A stretch of DNA of 64,000 nt from Bosea vestrisii (GTDB lineage: Bacteria; Pseudomonadota; Alphaproteobacteria; Rhizobiales; Beijerinckiaceae). Below are positions 7,889-17,128 of the stretch, piece after piece. Below the pieces are notes generated by a model, which saw only the letters and a program-made list of their open reading frames with translations, searched no databases and was not told the origin of the DNA. Made by a program: the position numbers and the translations under genes. Numbering within the stretch: position 1 is the first letter of the stretch; each line of letters begins with the position of its first letter. The stretch covers positions 1,736,001-1,800,000 of the forward strand of contig NZ_CP126307.1 of assembly GCF_030144325.1 (NCBI RefSeq), given 5' to 3'.

Positions 7889-9181
7889 ATGACCGACCAG
7901 ACCGCCCTTAGCCGCCGCACGCTGCTCGCCGCCCTCGGCACCGTCGCCCTCGCCGCGCCGGCCCTCGCCCGCTCGCTCCCCGCCCTGCCCACCAATGGCC
8001 TCGGCACCGATACCGGCTACTGGGACGCGGTTGCGCGCCTCTACAGCGTAACGCCCGACATGGTGAACCTCGAGAACGGCTATTGGGGCATCATGGCCGA
8101 GCCTGTGAAGGCCGAGTACAAGCGCCTGACCGATTTCGTGAACTTCGAGAACACGGTCTACGCCCGCACCAAGATCGGCCAGGATCTCGACGAGGTCCGC
8201 ACACCGGTGGCTGGATTCCTCGGCGTGGCGCGCGAGGAGGTCGCGCTGACCCGCGGCGCGACCGAGGCGCTGCAGACCCTGATCGCGGGCTACAACAAGC
8301 TCAAGCCCGGCGACGGCGTGCTCTATGCCGATCTCGACTATGATTCGATGCAGTACGCGATGAACTGGCTGAAGAGCCGGCGCGGCGTCGAGGTCGCGAA
8401 ATTCGACATCCCCGAGCCCGCGACCAAGGCCAATGTGCTCGCAGCCTATGAGGCCGCGCTCAAGGCCAATCCGAAGACCAAGCTCCTGCTGCTAACCCAT
8501 ATCAGCCACCGCACCGGGCTGATGATGCCGGTCAAGGAGCTCGCCGCCATGGCCAGGGCGCGCGGCATCGACGTCATTCTTGACGCCGCCCATAGCTGGG
8601 GCCAGGTCGACTTCAAGGCCAAGGACCTCGGCGTCGACTTCATCGGCTTCAACCTGCACAAATGGATCGGCGCGCCGCTCGGCGTCGGCGTCATGTACAT
8701 CGCCCGCGAGCGGCTGGCGGACATCGACACCCATTATGGCGACGAGGACTTCAAGGCGGACGATGTCCGCTCGCGCATCCACACCGGCACGCCGAACTTC
8801 GCCGCCCAGCTCACCGTCCCTGCCGCGCTCGCGCTACATCAGGAGGTCGGACCGCAGGCCAAGGAAGCGCGCTACCGGCACCTGCGCAACTACTGGGTCG
8901 CCCGGGCGCGCGAGCTGAAGGGCGTCGAGATCCAGACCCCGGACGATCCCGAGATGGTCGCCGGCATCACCTCCTTCGCGCTCACCGGAAAGCGCTCCGC
9001 AGCCGACTGCAACGCCGTCGTCGTGGCGCTGCGCGACCAGCACAAGGTAATGACGGTGCGTCGCGGCGGCGTCGCCAAGGGCAACACCATCCGCATCTCG
9101 CCGGCGCCCTATCTGACCGAGGCGGACCTCGACCGCTTCATCGCGGCGCTCGCGGTTGTCTCGGGCAATCGCGCCGGCTGA
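7889..9181 (+). CDS. Tat-exported class V aminotransferase (isopenicillin-N-epimerase-like)
   Basis: PLP-dependent enzyme of aminotransferase class V, 430 residues from the ATG at 7889, with AGGAAA a few bases upstream. The N-terminus has a twin-arginine signal (SRRTLLAALGTVALAAPALA), so folded PLP enzyme would be exported to the periplasm. Class V motifs are RGATEALQTLI, DAAHSWGQ (PLP-phosphate Asp/His region) and FNLHKWIG with the PLP-binding Lys at about residue 258. Similar proteins are annotated as isopenicillin-N epimerase or cysteine desulfurase-like, but no linked pathway supports either activity here. Confidence 0.85.
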   Translation: MTDQTALSRRTLLAALGTVALAAPALARSLPALPTNGLGTDTGYWDAVARLYSVTPDMVNLENGYWGIMAEPVKAEYKRLTDFVNFENTVYARTKIGQDLDEVRTPVAGFLGVAREEVALTRGATEALQTLIAGYNKLKPGDGVLYADLDYDSMQYAMNWLKSRRGVEVAKFDIPEPATKANVLAAYEAALKANPKTKLLLLTHISHRTGLMMPVKELAAMARARGIDVILDAAHSWGQVDFKAKDLGVDFIGFNLHKWIGAPLGVGVMYIARERLADIDTHYGDEDFKADDVRSRIHTGTPNFAAQLTVPAALALHQEVGPQAKEARYRHLRNYWVARARELKGVEIQTPDDPEMVAGITSFALTGKRSAADCNAVVVALRDQHKVMTVRRGGVAKGNTIRISPAPYLTEADLDRFIAALAVVSGNRAG

Positions 9182-9199
9182 ACGACCAGTACCGCAACC

Positions 9200-9357
9200 G
9201 TCTTTCCGGGGCATGCCGAAGGCATGAGCCCGGAATCCATCAACACAGGTCATCGCAATTAAAGCGCGGTAATCGCCGCGTTCCACTTAGCTACGACGGA
9301 GTTCATGGATTCCGGGCTCGCCGCTGCGCGGCGCCCCGGAATGACGGTGAAACAGCG
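9200..9357. repeat. Paired REP-like repeat, family B copy 1
   Basis: Two inverted units face each other across about 65 bp. The left unit contains TTCCGGGGCATGCC and GAGCCCGGAATCCAT; the right contains ATGGATTCCGGGCTC and GCGCCCCGGAATGACGG. A second copy of the same arrangement lies at 39215-39366. It sits between convergent genes (9181 plus, 9361 minus). Confidence 0.75.
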
Positions 9358-9360
9358 GGA

Positions 9361-12054
9361 TCAGTTCCGCCGCAGCAGGCGCTCGAGGTAGTCGAGTTCC
9401 TCGGTCGGACGCAGCGGATCGCCGAGGCGCCGGCGCAATTCTTCGAGGATGCGCCTAGCCCGCTGTGTCGCGCTCTCGTCGGCACCCGGTACGCGCACGC
9501 GGCCATCGGCCCAGTCACGCTGGCGCTGCGGCCGCCCGAGCGGATCGTTGTTGTCGGGTTGCTGGGCCGAAGGCCGGCCAGCCGGGCGGCCGTCCGGATC
9601 GCCATAGGCATTCTCGTTGCCCTCGCCTTCGCCGGGCTCGCCCTGCATCTGCTGGGCGAGGTTCTGGCCGCCCTTGCGCAAAGCTTCGAGCGCGCGCCCC
9701 TGCGCGTCGACCGCCTGCCCATCCTGTCCCTGGCCGAGCTGGCCTTCCGCGTCGCGCATCGCGTCCTCGGCCTCGCCGAGCTCGCCTGGATCGGCGCCCA
9801 TGCCGCGCATGCGCCGCTGCAGGTCCTGCAGGCGCTCGCGCAAGGCCTGCTGGCGTTGCGACAGGCCCTGGCCCTGCCCGCCTTCGGCATTCTGGCCGTC
9901 CTCGCCCTCACCCTCTTCGCCGTTCTCGCCCGGCTGCTGTCCGGGTTGCTGGCCACGTTGCCCGCGCTGGCCCTGCTGCCCTTGCTGGCGCTGGCCCTGC
10001 TGGCCGGGGCGCGCCTGCTGCTGGCCGGGTCGGCGGCCTTGCTGGGCCCGATTTTGGCGCTGCTGATCCTGCTGATAGGTCTCGTCGCGCAATTGCTGCT
10101 GCTCGCGTGTCATCCGGTCGAGATCGCCGAGCGCCTGGTTCATCTCGCGCTGCCGCGGGTCCTGCTGGCCGGGACGCGCCGTCTTGAGATTGTTGAGAAG
10201 GTTGTTGAGTTCCTCCATCAGGCGCTGCGCCTCGGCCATGTCGCCGCGCTTCGACAATTCCTCGATGCGGTTGAGCATGTTCTGCAGGTCGCGCGGTGTC
10301 ACCGTGCGGAAATTCTCGGGCAGCTGCGCCTGGTTCCGTTCGCCGTTCTGCTGCTGGCGCTGCATCTGCTGGGCGAGCTCGCGCATGAACCGGTCCATGG
10401 CGCGGCGCATCTCTTCGGTGAGCTTCTTGATCTCGTCCTCGGTGGCGCCGCGATCGAGCGCCTGCTGCAGATTCTCCTGCGCGGCCCGCAGCGCCTTTTC
10501 GGCGTCCGATAGGTCGCCATCTTCGAGTTGCAGCGCCAGCGCCCACATCATCTCGGCGGCGTCGCGCAGCTGGTCGTCGCTAGCGGCCCGGCGCAGCCGC
10601 TCGCCGATCATGCGCATGCCGAGATAGACGCCGGTCTCCTTCATGAACTGGTCGGGCTCGATCATCAGCGCGTCGAGCGCAAGCTGAACCTTCTTGCGCG
10701 TATCGACGTCCATGATCAGCTTGCGTCGCTGCTCGACCAGCGCCTTGGCCAGCGGCTTGGTGAAGGTCCGCTGCGGCAGCACGATCTCGACGGTCTCGCT
10801 GCGCCCCTCCTGCCCGGTCTCGTCGCGCGCCAGGAGGTTCAGATTGACCTTGGCGCCGGCCCAGGGATGGGCCGAGAAGTCGACCGTGCTCTTCATCTCG
10901 TCTTCGCCGGAGCCGGAGGACGGCACCGGCAGGATCTGCTTCGGCGCCTCGACCAGCGAGCGGCCGCCCGCGAGCGGAGCGACGCGCGAGACGATGACTT
11001 CGGCCGAGGCGATGCCGTAATCGTCCTTGGCGCGATAGCTGATGCCGAGCCCGCCCTGCACGCCGCTGACCGGCTTCGGTGGTTCGACGAAGGCGATCTC
11101 CGGCTTCTGGTCGATGATCGCATGCAGGCTCAGCGTCTGGGCGGGAGCGCCCGAGCCGGTGATGCGCAAGGTGCCGTCGCCGGCGAGCAGATAGCGCTTC
11201 TCCGTCACCGCGACAGTATTGGTCGGCGCAGCCTTGGCATCAGCCGGCTTGGCTTCGCCCGGCTTACCCTCGACCGGCACGACATCGAGCCGGCCGGTGG
11301 TCGCGACATCCATGCCGCTGCGCCCGGCGATGCGCACCACCACCGTCGACTTCTCGGGCACGTTGAAATTTGGGCTCGCCAGCCTGGCGAAGTCGATCAG
11401 GATCGGTGGCATCCGCGTATAGGCCGGCGGGTCGATCCAGGCATCGATCCGGACCGCGGCGGCGGCGAGCGCAGGTCCGCGCCAGTCGAAGGCGGCGGTG
11501 AGCCGCGGCAGGACCTCGTGCCCGGCGACGAAGAAACCGGCGACAGCGGCAACCAGAGGCGCCGCACGCAGCGCCTGCTTGTCGCGCCCGGCCATATGCG
11601 GTTGCGGAGGCGCGACCTTCAATCTCGCGACATGGGCGCTCTGCCGCTGCATATGCAGCGTCCACAGCGCCTGCGAGACCGGGTCCTTGCCGCCGACCGC
11701 GAGCGTGTCCTCGAGCGCAGTCGCCGGGCGATGCGCGCCATCCATGGAGTGGTCGAGCCGGGCCAGCGCTTCGCGGCGGCTCGGCCAGCGGCCGGTGACG
11801 GCCGGCCAGAAGCTTCCGAGCAGCGCCAAGGCGAAGACGGCGGAGCCGGCGGCACGGCCCCACCAGGGCAGATGCAGCCAGAGCCCGAACCAGGAGACGG
11901 CGAGAAACAGCAGGACGACGCAGAGCGGCACCCACAGCTTCGGCCAGATACGCTCCCACGCCAGCGACAGCCTCGACGCCATGGTGAGGCGTTCCAGCCG
12001 CTTGCGGATCGTCCCACCTGTGTCGAGCGCCGTCCGGCGCGGTGTTTCGCTCAT
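9361..12054 (-). CDS. TIGR02302 (DUF4175) family large membrane-anchored protein
   Basis: An 897-residue protein typical in length and layout of the TIGR02302/DUF4175 family, which is restricted mainly to alphaproteobacteria and has no known function. Two hydrophobic segments near the N-terminus (about residues 40-85) are followed by a third around 150-165 and a long soluble domain with a conserved block IDPPAYTRMPPILID. The region around residues 490-640 is predicted helical. Residues about 645-735 are an extremely Gln/Gly/Arg-rich low-complexity tract, followed by an acidic patch. It is last in the argH-lptM-lysA operon, 134 bp after lysA. Confidence 0.88.
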   Translation of the reverse strand: MSETPRRTALDTGGTIRKRLERLTMASRLSLAWERIWPKLWVPLCVVLLFLAVSWFGLWLHLPWWGRAAGSAVFALALLGSFWPAVTGRWPSRREALARLDHSMDGAHRPATALEDTLAVGGKDPVSQALWTLHMQRQSAHVARLKVAPPQPHMAGRDKQALRAAPLVAAVAGFFVAGHEVLPRLTAAFDWRGPALAAAAVRIDAWIDPPAYTRMPPILIDFARLASPNFNVPEKSTVVVRIAGRSGMDVATTGRLDVVPVEGKPGEAKPADAKAAPTNTVAVTEKRYLLAGDGTLRITGSGAPAQTLSLHAIIDQKPEIAFVEPPKPVSGVQGGLGISYRAKDDYGIASAEVIVSRVAPLAGGRSLVEAPKQILPVPSSGSGEDEMKSTVDFSAHPWAGAKVNLNLLARDETGQEGRSETVEIVLPQRTFTKPLAKALVEQRRKLIMDVDTRKKVQLALDALMIEPDQFMKETGVYLGMRMIGERLRRAASDDQLRDAAEMMWALALQLEDGDLSDAEKALRAAQENLQQALDRGATEDEIKKLTEEMRRAMDRFMRELAQQMQRQQQNGERNQAQLPENFRTVTPRDLQNMLNRIEELSKRGDMAEAQRLMEELNNLLNNLKTARPGQQDPRQREMNQALGDLDRMTREQQQLRDETYQQDQQRQNRAQQGRRPGQQQARPGQQGQRQQGQQGQRGQRGQQPGQQPGENGEEGEGEDGQNAEGGQGQGLSQRQQALRERLQDLQRRMRGMGADPGELGEAEDAMRDAEGQLGQGQDGQAVDAQGRALEALRKGGQNLAQQMQGEPGEGEGNENAYGDPDGRPAGRPSAQQPDNNDPLGRPQRQRDWADGRVRVPGADESATQRARRILEELRRRLGDPLRPTEELDYLERLLRRN

Positions 12055-12188
12055 CCGATGCTCCGAGCCGCCCCCCGCGGCGCCTCTCTTGGCTTCATCG
12101 ATCGAGCGGAGAGGCTAGCACGTGATTGTGGCGTGACCAGCACTCAGGCGCGATACCCCACAGGCGCTCCGCTTATTGTGAAGCGTCG

Positions 12189-13478
12189 TCAGGGCAGCCA
12201 GGGCGGTGCACGATCCGTGCCGATCAGCTCTTCATAAGTCTGGCGCGGCCGCGTAACGGCGAATTTGTCGCCCTTCACCAGTACTTCGGCGATCAGCGGG
12301 CGTTGATTATAGGTCGAGGACATGCTGGCGCCATAGGCGCCGGCGGTCATGAAGGCGATCAAGTCACCGGGCTTCAACTCTGACAAATCGCGCCCGGTGG
12401 TGAAGGTGTCGCCTGATTCGCAAATCGGTCCGACCACGTCATAGGCGATCGTCTTCGCGCCTTCCGCCGGCTCTGCCACCGGCCAGATCTCGTGATAGGC
12501 CTCGTACATCGCCGGCCGCAGCAGGTCGTTCATCGCCGCGTCGACGACGAGGAACTGCTTGGTCGGGCGAGGATTGAGATGCAGCACCCTGGTCAAGAGG
12601 ATGCCGGCATTGCCGACGATCAGCCGCCCCGGCTCGAAGCCGAGCTCGGCGTCGAGCCCTTCGGTTACCCTGGCAACCATCGCGGCGTAGGCCTCGATCA
12701 GACCGGGGCCATGATCGAATTCCCTGGGAATGTCGTAGGGGATACCGAGCCCGCCGCCGAGATCGAGCCGGTCGACGCGGTGCCCTTCAGCCCGCAGCGC
12801 CAACACGAGGTCGCGCATCTTGGCATAGGCCGCCTCGAAGGCGTCGACCTCGCGGATCTGGCTGCCGATATGCACGGCAAGGCCCATGATCCTGACGCCC
12901 GCCATGTTGGCGGCGCGGGCATAGAGCCGGTGCACCTCCTCGAAGGAGACGCCGAACTTGTTGGCGGAGGAGCCGGTGGTGATCTTGGCGTGACCACCGG
13001 CGCCGATGTCGGGATTGACCCGAAACACCGCTTCCTGACGCTTGCCCAGGCGCTGCGCGACCTTCGACAGGAGGTCTAGCTCGCCCTCCGTCTCGATATT
13101 GACCTGGAAGATGCCGGCCTCGACGGCGAAGGAAAGCTCGCTCTCAGCCTTGCCGACGCCGGAGAAGACGATCTTGTCGGCCGGGAAGCCCGCCGCGAGC
13201 GCTTTGCGGATCTCGCCCTCGGAGACCGTATCGGCGCCGGCACCGAGCGCCGCCAGCGTCTTCAGCACACCGAGATTGCTGTTCGCCTTCATGGCGTAGA
13301 AGACATGCGCCGGCTTGCCCGGCGCGGTCGACTTCATCGCCGCTTCATAGAGGCGGTAATGCCGCTCGATCGTGGCCGAGGAATAGATGTAGACCGGCGT
13401 TCCGACCTTCTCCGCGATCTCGCGCAGGTCGACATCCTCGGCGAAGAGCGCGCCGTCGCGATAGGCAAAGTGATGCAT
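12189..13478 (-). CDS. lysA: Diaminopimelate decarboxylase
   Basis: Converts meso-diaminopimelate to L-lysine, the last step of lysine synthesis. The frame is open to 13661, but the real start is the ATG at 13478 (MHHFAYRDG), 7 nt after the lptM stop, giving 429 residues. The PLP lysine is K64 in YAMKANSN. The glycine-rich loop is DLGGGLGIPY, and the active-site cysteine block is GPICESGDTF. The argH-lptM-lysA order is conserved across alphaproteobacteria, which supports the call and the start. Confidence 0.95.
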   Translation of the reverse strand: MHHFAYRDGALFAEDVDLREIAEKVGTPVYIYSSATIERHYRLYEAAMKSTAPGKPAHVFYAMKANSNLGVLKTLAALGAGADTVSEGEIRKALAAGFPADKIVFSGVGKAESELSFAVEAGIFQVNIETEGELDLLSKVAQRLGKRQEAVFRVNPDIGAGGHAKITTGSSANKFGVSFEEVHRLYARAANMAGVRIMGLAVHIGSQIREVDAFEAAYAKMRDLVLALRAEGHRVDRLDLGGGLGIPYDIPREFDHGPGLIEAYAAMVARVTEGLDAELGFEPGRLIVGNAGILLTRVLHLNPRPTKQFLVVDAAMNDLLRPAMYEAYHEIWPVAEPAEGAKTIAYDVVGPICESGDTFTTGRDLSELKPGDLIAFMTAGAYGASMSSTYNQRPLIAEVLVKGDKFAVTRPRQTYEELIGTDRAPPWLP

Positions 13479-13485
13479 CGGGGAC

Positions 13486-13743
13486 TCAGAGCAACGGGTC
13501 GAGCACGAAAAACTTTTCGGGAACCTCGATCGCCTTGTTGCGCTTCGGCGGCTTGCCAAGCGGCGAGGCGTCCGTCGCGAAAGTGTTCTCCACGGCGCCA
13601 GTCTGCTTGTCCGGCAGGTCGATCGCATTCTTGGCGTTCGGCGGCGGCTCCAACGGTCCACGGCGGCCGCAAGCCGCGAGCGCGAGGCCGAGCAGGCCGA
13701 CCACCAGCACGGTGCGGCCGAGTTTCAGGCGGGATTGCGGCAC
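13486..13743 (-). CDS. lptM: LPS translocon maturation chaperone LptM-like lipoprotein
   Basis: Small lipoprotein of 85 residues. A hydrophobic signal (VLVVGLLGLALAAC) ends in the lipobox LAAC with the lipidated Cys at residue 25, followed by GRRGPLEPPP, the hallmark of the YifL/LptM family. LptM assists maturation of LptD in E. coli; that role here is by family and position. It lies between argH and lysA, the usual place. Confidence 0.87.
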   Translation of the reverse strand: MPQSRLKLGRTVLVVGLLGLALAACGRRGPLEPPPNAKNAIDLPDKQTGAVENTFATDASPLGKPPKRNKAIEVPEKFFVLDPLL

Positions 13744-13819
13744 GAACGATGATCCTTGGGCGAAGCTTCGGGACGAGTGTAGCGAATGGCGTGCAAGCTT
13801 GCGAGCCTTTGCGCCGGGA

Positions 13820-15220
13820 TCATGGCTGCGGCTTCGCGTCCTTGGCGAGCAGCTTCAGCCAGCGCCTGGCCTGCCGCTTCACATTGACGGGAGCGGTACC
13901 GCCATAGCTGGTGCGGCTCTTCACCGAGCGCTCGACACCGAGCACGGCGAAGATCTCGTCGCCGATCTTCGGCTCGACCTCCTGCATTTCGGCAAGCGAG
14001 AGCTTCTCCAGCCCGACGCCCTTGGCCGAGGCGATGCCGACGAGCCGGCCGGTGACATGGTGGGCGTCACGGAACGGCATCTTCAACACGCGCACCAGCC
14101 AGTCGGCGAGATCGGTCGCCGTGGCATAGCCGAGCCCAGCCGCCTTCTTCATCGTCTTCAGGTCGGGAGACATGTCGCGGACCATTCCGGCGCTCGCAGC
14201 GAGGCAGAGCGACAGGGTCTGCACTGCGTCGAAGGTGCCTTCCTTGTCCTCCTGCATGTCCTTGGAATAGGTCAGCGGCAGGCCCTTCATCATCGTCAGC
14301 ATGCCCTGCAGCGCGCCGAATACCCGCCCCGCCTTGCCGCGCACCAGTTCGGCCGCATCGGGATTACGCTTCTGCGGCATGATCGAGGAGCCGGTCGAGA
14401 ACTTGTCTGAAAGCTTGACGAAGCCGAATTGCGGCGTCGCCCACAGCACGATCTCCTCGGCGAGGCGCGACAGGTGCATGGCGCAGATCGAGGCGGCCGA
14501 GAGTGTCTCCAGCACGAAATCGCGGTCCGAGACCGAATCGAGCGAGTTCGCCGTCGGACGTGTGAAGCCGAGCGCCTTGGCGGTCATGTGCCGGTCGATC
14601 GGGAAGGAGGTGCCGGCGAGCGCGGCGGCGCCGAGCGGACATTCGTTCATGCGCTCGCGCGCATCCCTGAGCCGGCTGCGGTCGCGCGCCAGCATCTCGA
14701 CATAGGCGAGCAAATGGTGACCGAAGGTGACCGGCTGGGCCGATTGCAGATGGGTGAAGCCCGGCATCACCGCGCCGGCATAGGTCTCGGCCTTCTGCGC
14801 CAGCGCAAGCTGGAGGTCGGCGACCTGCTCGTCGAGCTGGTCGAGCGCATCACGCACCCAGAGCCGCATGTCGGTGGCGACCTGGTCGTTGCGCGAGCGG
14901 GCGGTGTGCAGGCGCCCGGCGGCGAGCCCGATCCGCTCCTTGAGATTGCTCTCGATGTTCATGTGGATGTCTTCGAGCGCGCGCGAGAACGTGAAGCGCC
15001 CGGCTTCGATCTCGGCCTCGATGCCCTTGAGTCCGGCCGAGATCACGTCCACGTCCTCACGGGTCAGGATACCGGTCTCAGCGAGCATGGCGGCGTGCGC
15101 CAGCGAGCCGCGGATGTCCTGGCGCCACAGGCGCTGGTCGAAATCGATGGAGGCGTTGATCTCCTCCATGATGGCGTCGGGACCTGTGGCGAAACGCCCA
15201 CCCCACATCCGGTTGCTCAC
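13820..15220 (-). CDS. argH: Argininosuccinate lyase
   Basis: Cleaves argininosuccinate to arginine and fumarate. The 466-residue length is standard. The fumarase/aspartase superfamily signature [12 protein letters not shown] is present, as are TAGFTHLQ-type ([16 protein letters not shown]) and SRNDQVATD blocks. First gene of the argH-lptM-lysA-TIGR02302 series and divergent from the TlpA-like gene, with 30 bp between the starts, so the two promoters must overlap. Confidence 0.96.
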   Translation of the reverse strand: MSNRMWGGRFATGPDAIMEEINASIDFDQRLWRQDIRGSLAHAAMLAETGILTREDVDVISAGLKGIEAEIEAGRFTFSRALEDIHMNIESNLKERIGLAAGRLHTARSRNDQVATDMRLWVRDALDQLDEQVADLQLALAQKAETYAGAVMPGFTHLQSAQPVTFGHHLLAYVEMLARDRSRLRDARERMNECPLGAAALAGTSFPIDRHMTAKALGFTRPTANSLDSVSDRDFVLETLSAASICAMHLSRLAEEIVLWATPQFGFVKLSDKFSTGSSIMPQKRNPDAAELVRGKAGRVFGALQGMLTMMKGLPLTYSKDMQEDKEGTFDAVQTLSLCLAASAGMVRDMSPDLKTMKKAAGLGYATATDLADWLVRVLKMPFRDAHHVTGRLVGIASAKGVGLEKLSLAEMQEVEPKIGDEIFAVLGVERSVKSRTSYGGTAPVNVKRQARRWLKLLAKDAKPQP

Positions 15221-15250
15221 ATCAGTCTTTCCTGCTTTTGAGGACGTGCG

Positions 15251-15880
15251 ATGACGTCTCGGTCGAAAATGGTGGTGGCCTGCGGGGGCCTGGCGCTGCT
15301 GGTATTTGGCGGCGTTGCGGCCTTCTACTCCGTGCGGGGGGCGGCGGGCAATTCCACTTGCAGCGCAGCTACAGCGAAAGTGGAGGCGCTACGTCCCCTC
15401 GCGAAGGGCGAGGTCGCGGCCGTTGAGGTCGCAAAGCAGCCCGTGCTGCTGCCTGATCTCGCCTTCAACGGCCCGGACGGCAAGCCGACGACGCTGTCAG
15501 CCTTTCGCGGCAAGACGGTGCTGGTCAATCTCTGGGCGACCTGGTGCCTGCCCTGCCTGACCGAGATGCCGGCACTCGATGCGCTCCAGGGCGCGCTCGG
15601 CAGCCCGGACTTCGAGGTGGTCGCGATCAATATCGACACGCGCCATCCCGACAAGCCGAAGAAGTGGCTGGCCGACAAGAACATCTCTCGCCTCGCCTAT
15701 TATGCAGACCCGCAGGCCAAGGTCTTCCAGGACATCCGCGCCGTGAAGAAGGTCGAGGGCATGCCGATCAGCCTGCTGATCGATCCGGCCGGCTGCGAGC
15801 TCGCCTTGCTCCAGGGCCCGGCCGAATGGGCAGGAGCCGACGCCCAGGAGATGATCTCGACTGCGATCGGCCGGCGCTGA
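15251..15880 (+). CDS. tlpA: TlpA-like periplasmic thiol:disulfide thioredoxin
   Basis: Membrane-anchored periplasmic thioredoxin-fold protein of 209 residues. One N-terminal hydrophobic segment (residues 7-28) anchors it. The redox motif is WATWCLPC (C99, C102), and the cis-proline loop is [10 protein letters not shown]. TlpA proteins reduce cysteine pairs of cytochrome oxidase maturation factors; the call as a TlpA/DsbE-type reductant is by fold. The gene is divergent from argH, an arrangement often seen in Rhizobiales. Confidence 0.88.
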   Translation: MTSRSKMVVACGGLALLVFGGVAAFYSVRGAAGNSTCSAATAKVEALRPLAKGEVAAVEVAKQPVLLPDLAFNGPDGKPTTLSAFRGKTVLVNLWATWCLPCLTEMPALDALQGALGSPDFEVVAINIDTRHPDKPKKWLADKNISRLAYYADPQAKVFQDIRAVKKVEGMPISLLIDPAGCELALLQGPAEWAGADAQEMISTAIGRR

Positions 15881-16049
15881 CCATCACGCTCAATCGATCA
15901 CGACGCTGACACGCACAAGAGCGACAAGCGGCCCGGGCCTCATCCTTCGATCGTAAGATCGCGGGATGTGAACCCGTACCCGCCGAGCCAATTACAACAC
16001 GGTCTGCCGTCGGCGACGCGGGCCCCACCGATCGTACAGGAGCGATGCG

Positions 16050-17042
16050 ATGATCCGATTCGACATGAGTACAGTGCGCCACGCCGCCCGAACGACCCTT
16101 CGCCTGGCGATGAGCGGCCTTCTGGTCGCCGGGCTGACAGCGAATGCGCAGGCGCAGGAGCGTACCGCGATTTCCGGAACCACGGTCTCGCTGACGCCGC
16201 TGAAGGGCTTTGCCCCGTCGGCCAAGTTCGCCGGCCTGGAGAACGTCGAGGCGAAAGCCTCCGTGCTCGTCGTCGAATTGCCGCCCGAGGCGCATCCGCA
16301 ATTGTCGGCGCTGTTCACCAATCTGGAGACGGCGAAGACCAACTTCGCGAAGCAGAACATCACCATCGATGACGCCGAGGACATCGAGACCGCAGCTGGC
16401 ACGGGCCGCATCCTGACCGGCCAGCAGGCGTTGGGCGCTGCGACCTTCGACAAATGGATCGTGCTGCTCAAGGGCGCCAAGACCGTGATGATCACGGTGC
16501 AGGCGCCGGATGATTCCGATCTCGATGGCGATGATGTCGTCGCCATGCTGAAGACCGTCTCGCTGGGGGCGGAGCCGACGCTCGACCAGAAGCTTGCGGC
16601 CCTGCCCTTCCGTGTCCGCGCCGCCGAGCCCTTCCGCGTCGTCGATACCTTCGGTGGCCTCGGCGTGTTGATGACCTCCGGCCCGCTGAACGTCGACCCG
16701 AAGGGCTCGCAGCCGATGCTGATCGTCAGCTATCAGACGGGCGGCCAGGTCGCCGCCGGCCAACTGGCCGCTGTCGGTGAAAAGCTGCTGTCGACGACGC
16801 GCGGTTTCGAGAAGGCCGAGATCACCAAGCGCGACACGGTCGCCTTCGCCGGCAGCGATAGCGGCGCGATGCTCTCGGGCAAGACCACGGAGGGTGCGGT
16901 CGCCAAACGCTTCGTCCAGTACATCGGCCTGGGCGCGGATGGTCGCTTCGTGCGCATGATCGTCAGCGCCGACGAAGCCACGTTCCCGACGCTGGAGCCG
17001 GCGATAAAGACGATCGCCGACAGCATCACCTTCGCCAAATAG
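16050..17042 (+). CDS. Hypothetical secreted protein
   Basis: A 330-residue protein with a clear Sec signal peptide ending in ANAQAQ at about residue 36 (MSGLLVAGLTANAQAQ). I do not recognise a named domain. The mature part alternates short hydrophobic and charged segments with no membrane segments, repeats or cysteines, as expected of a periplasmic alpha/beta protein. AGGAGCGATGCG precedes the ATG at 16050. In-frame ATG alternatives at 16065 and 16110 are possible. It stands alone between the TlpA-like and carbamoyltransferase genes. Confidence 0.75.
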   Translation: MIRFDMSTVRHAARTTLRLAMSGLLVAGLTANAQAQERTAISGTTVSLTPLKGFAPSAKFAGLENVEAKASVLVVELPPEAHPQLSALFTNLETAKTNFAKQNITIDDAEDIETAAGTGRILTGQQALGAATFDKWIVLLKGAKTVMITVQAPDDSDLDGDDVVAMLKTVSLGAEPTLDQKLAALPFRVRAAEPFRVVDTFGGLGVLMTSGPLNVDPKGSQPMLIVSYQTGGQVAAGQLAAVGEKLLSTTRGFEKAEITKRDTVAFAGSDSGAMLSGKTTEGAVAKRFVQYIGLGADGRFVRMIVSADEATFPTLEPAIKTIADSITFAK

Positions 17043-17128
17043 GCCAGATGGCGCAGCCGGTCCCGGCCTGGGGTCGCCGATCTGCAACATTTGCCATGGC
17101 CGGCCGGCTGTTCCATACGCTGCCGGCC

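Noticed and set aside
8662..10512. 616-codon plus-strand frame over the aminotransferase end and the TIGR02302 gene
   Set aside because: It runs across two genes on opposite strands and its Leu/Ala-rich part is the antisense of the Gln/Gly tract.
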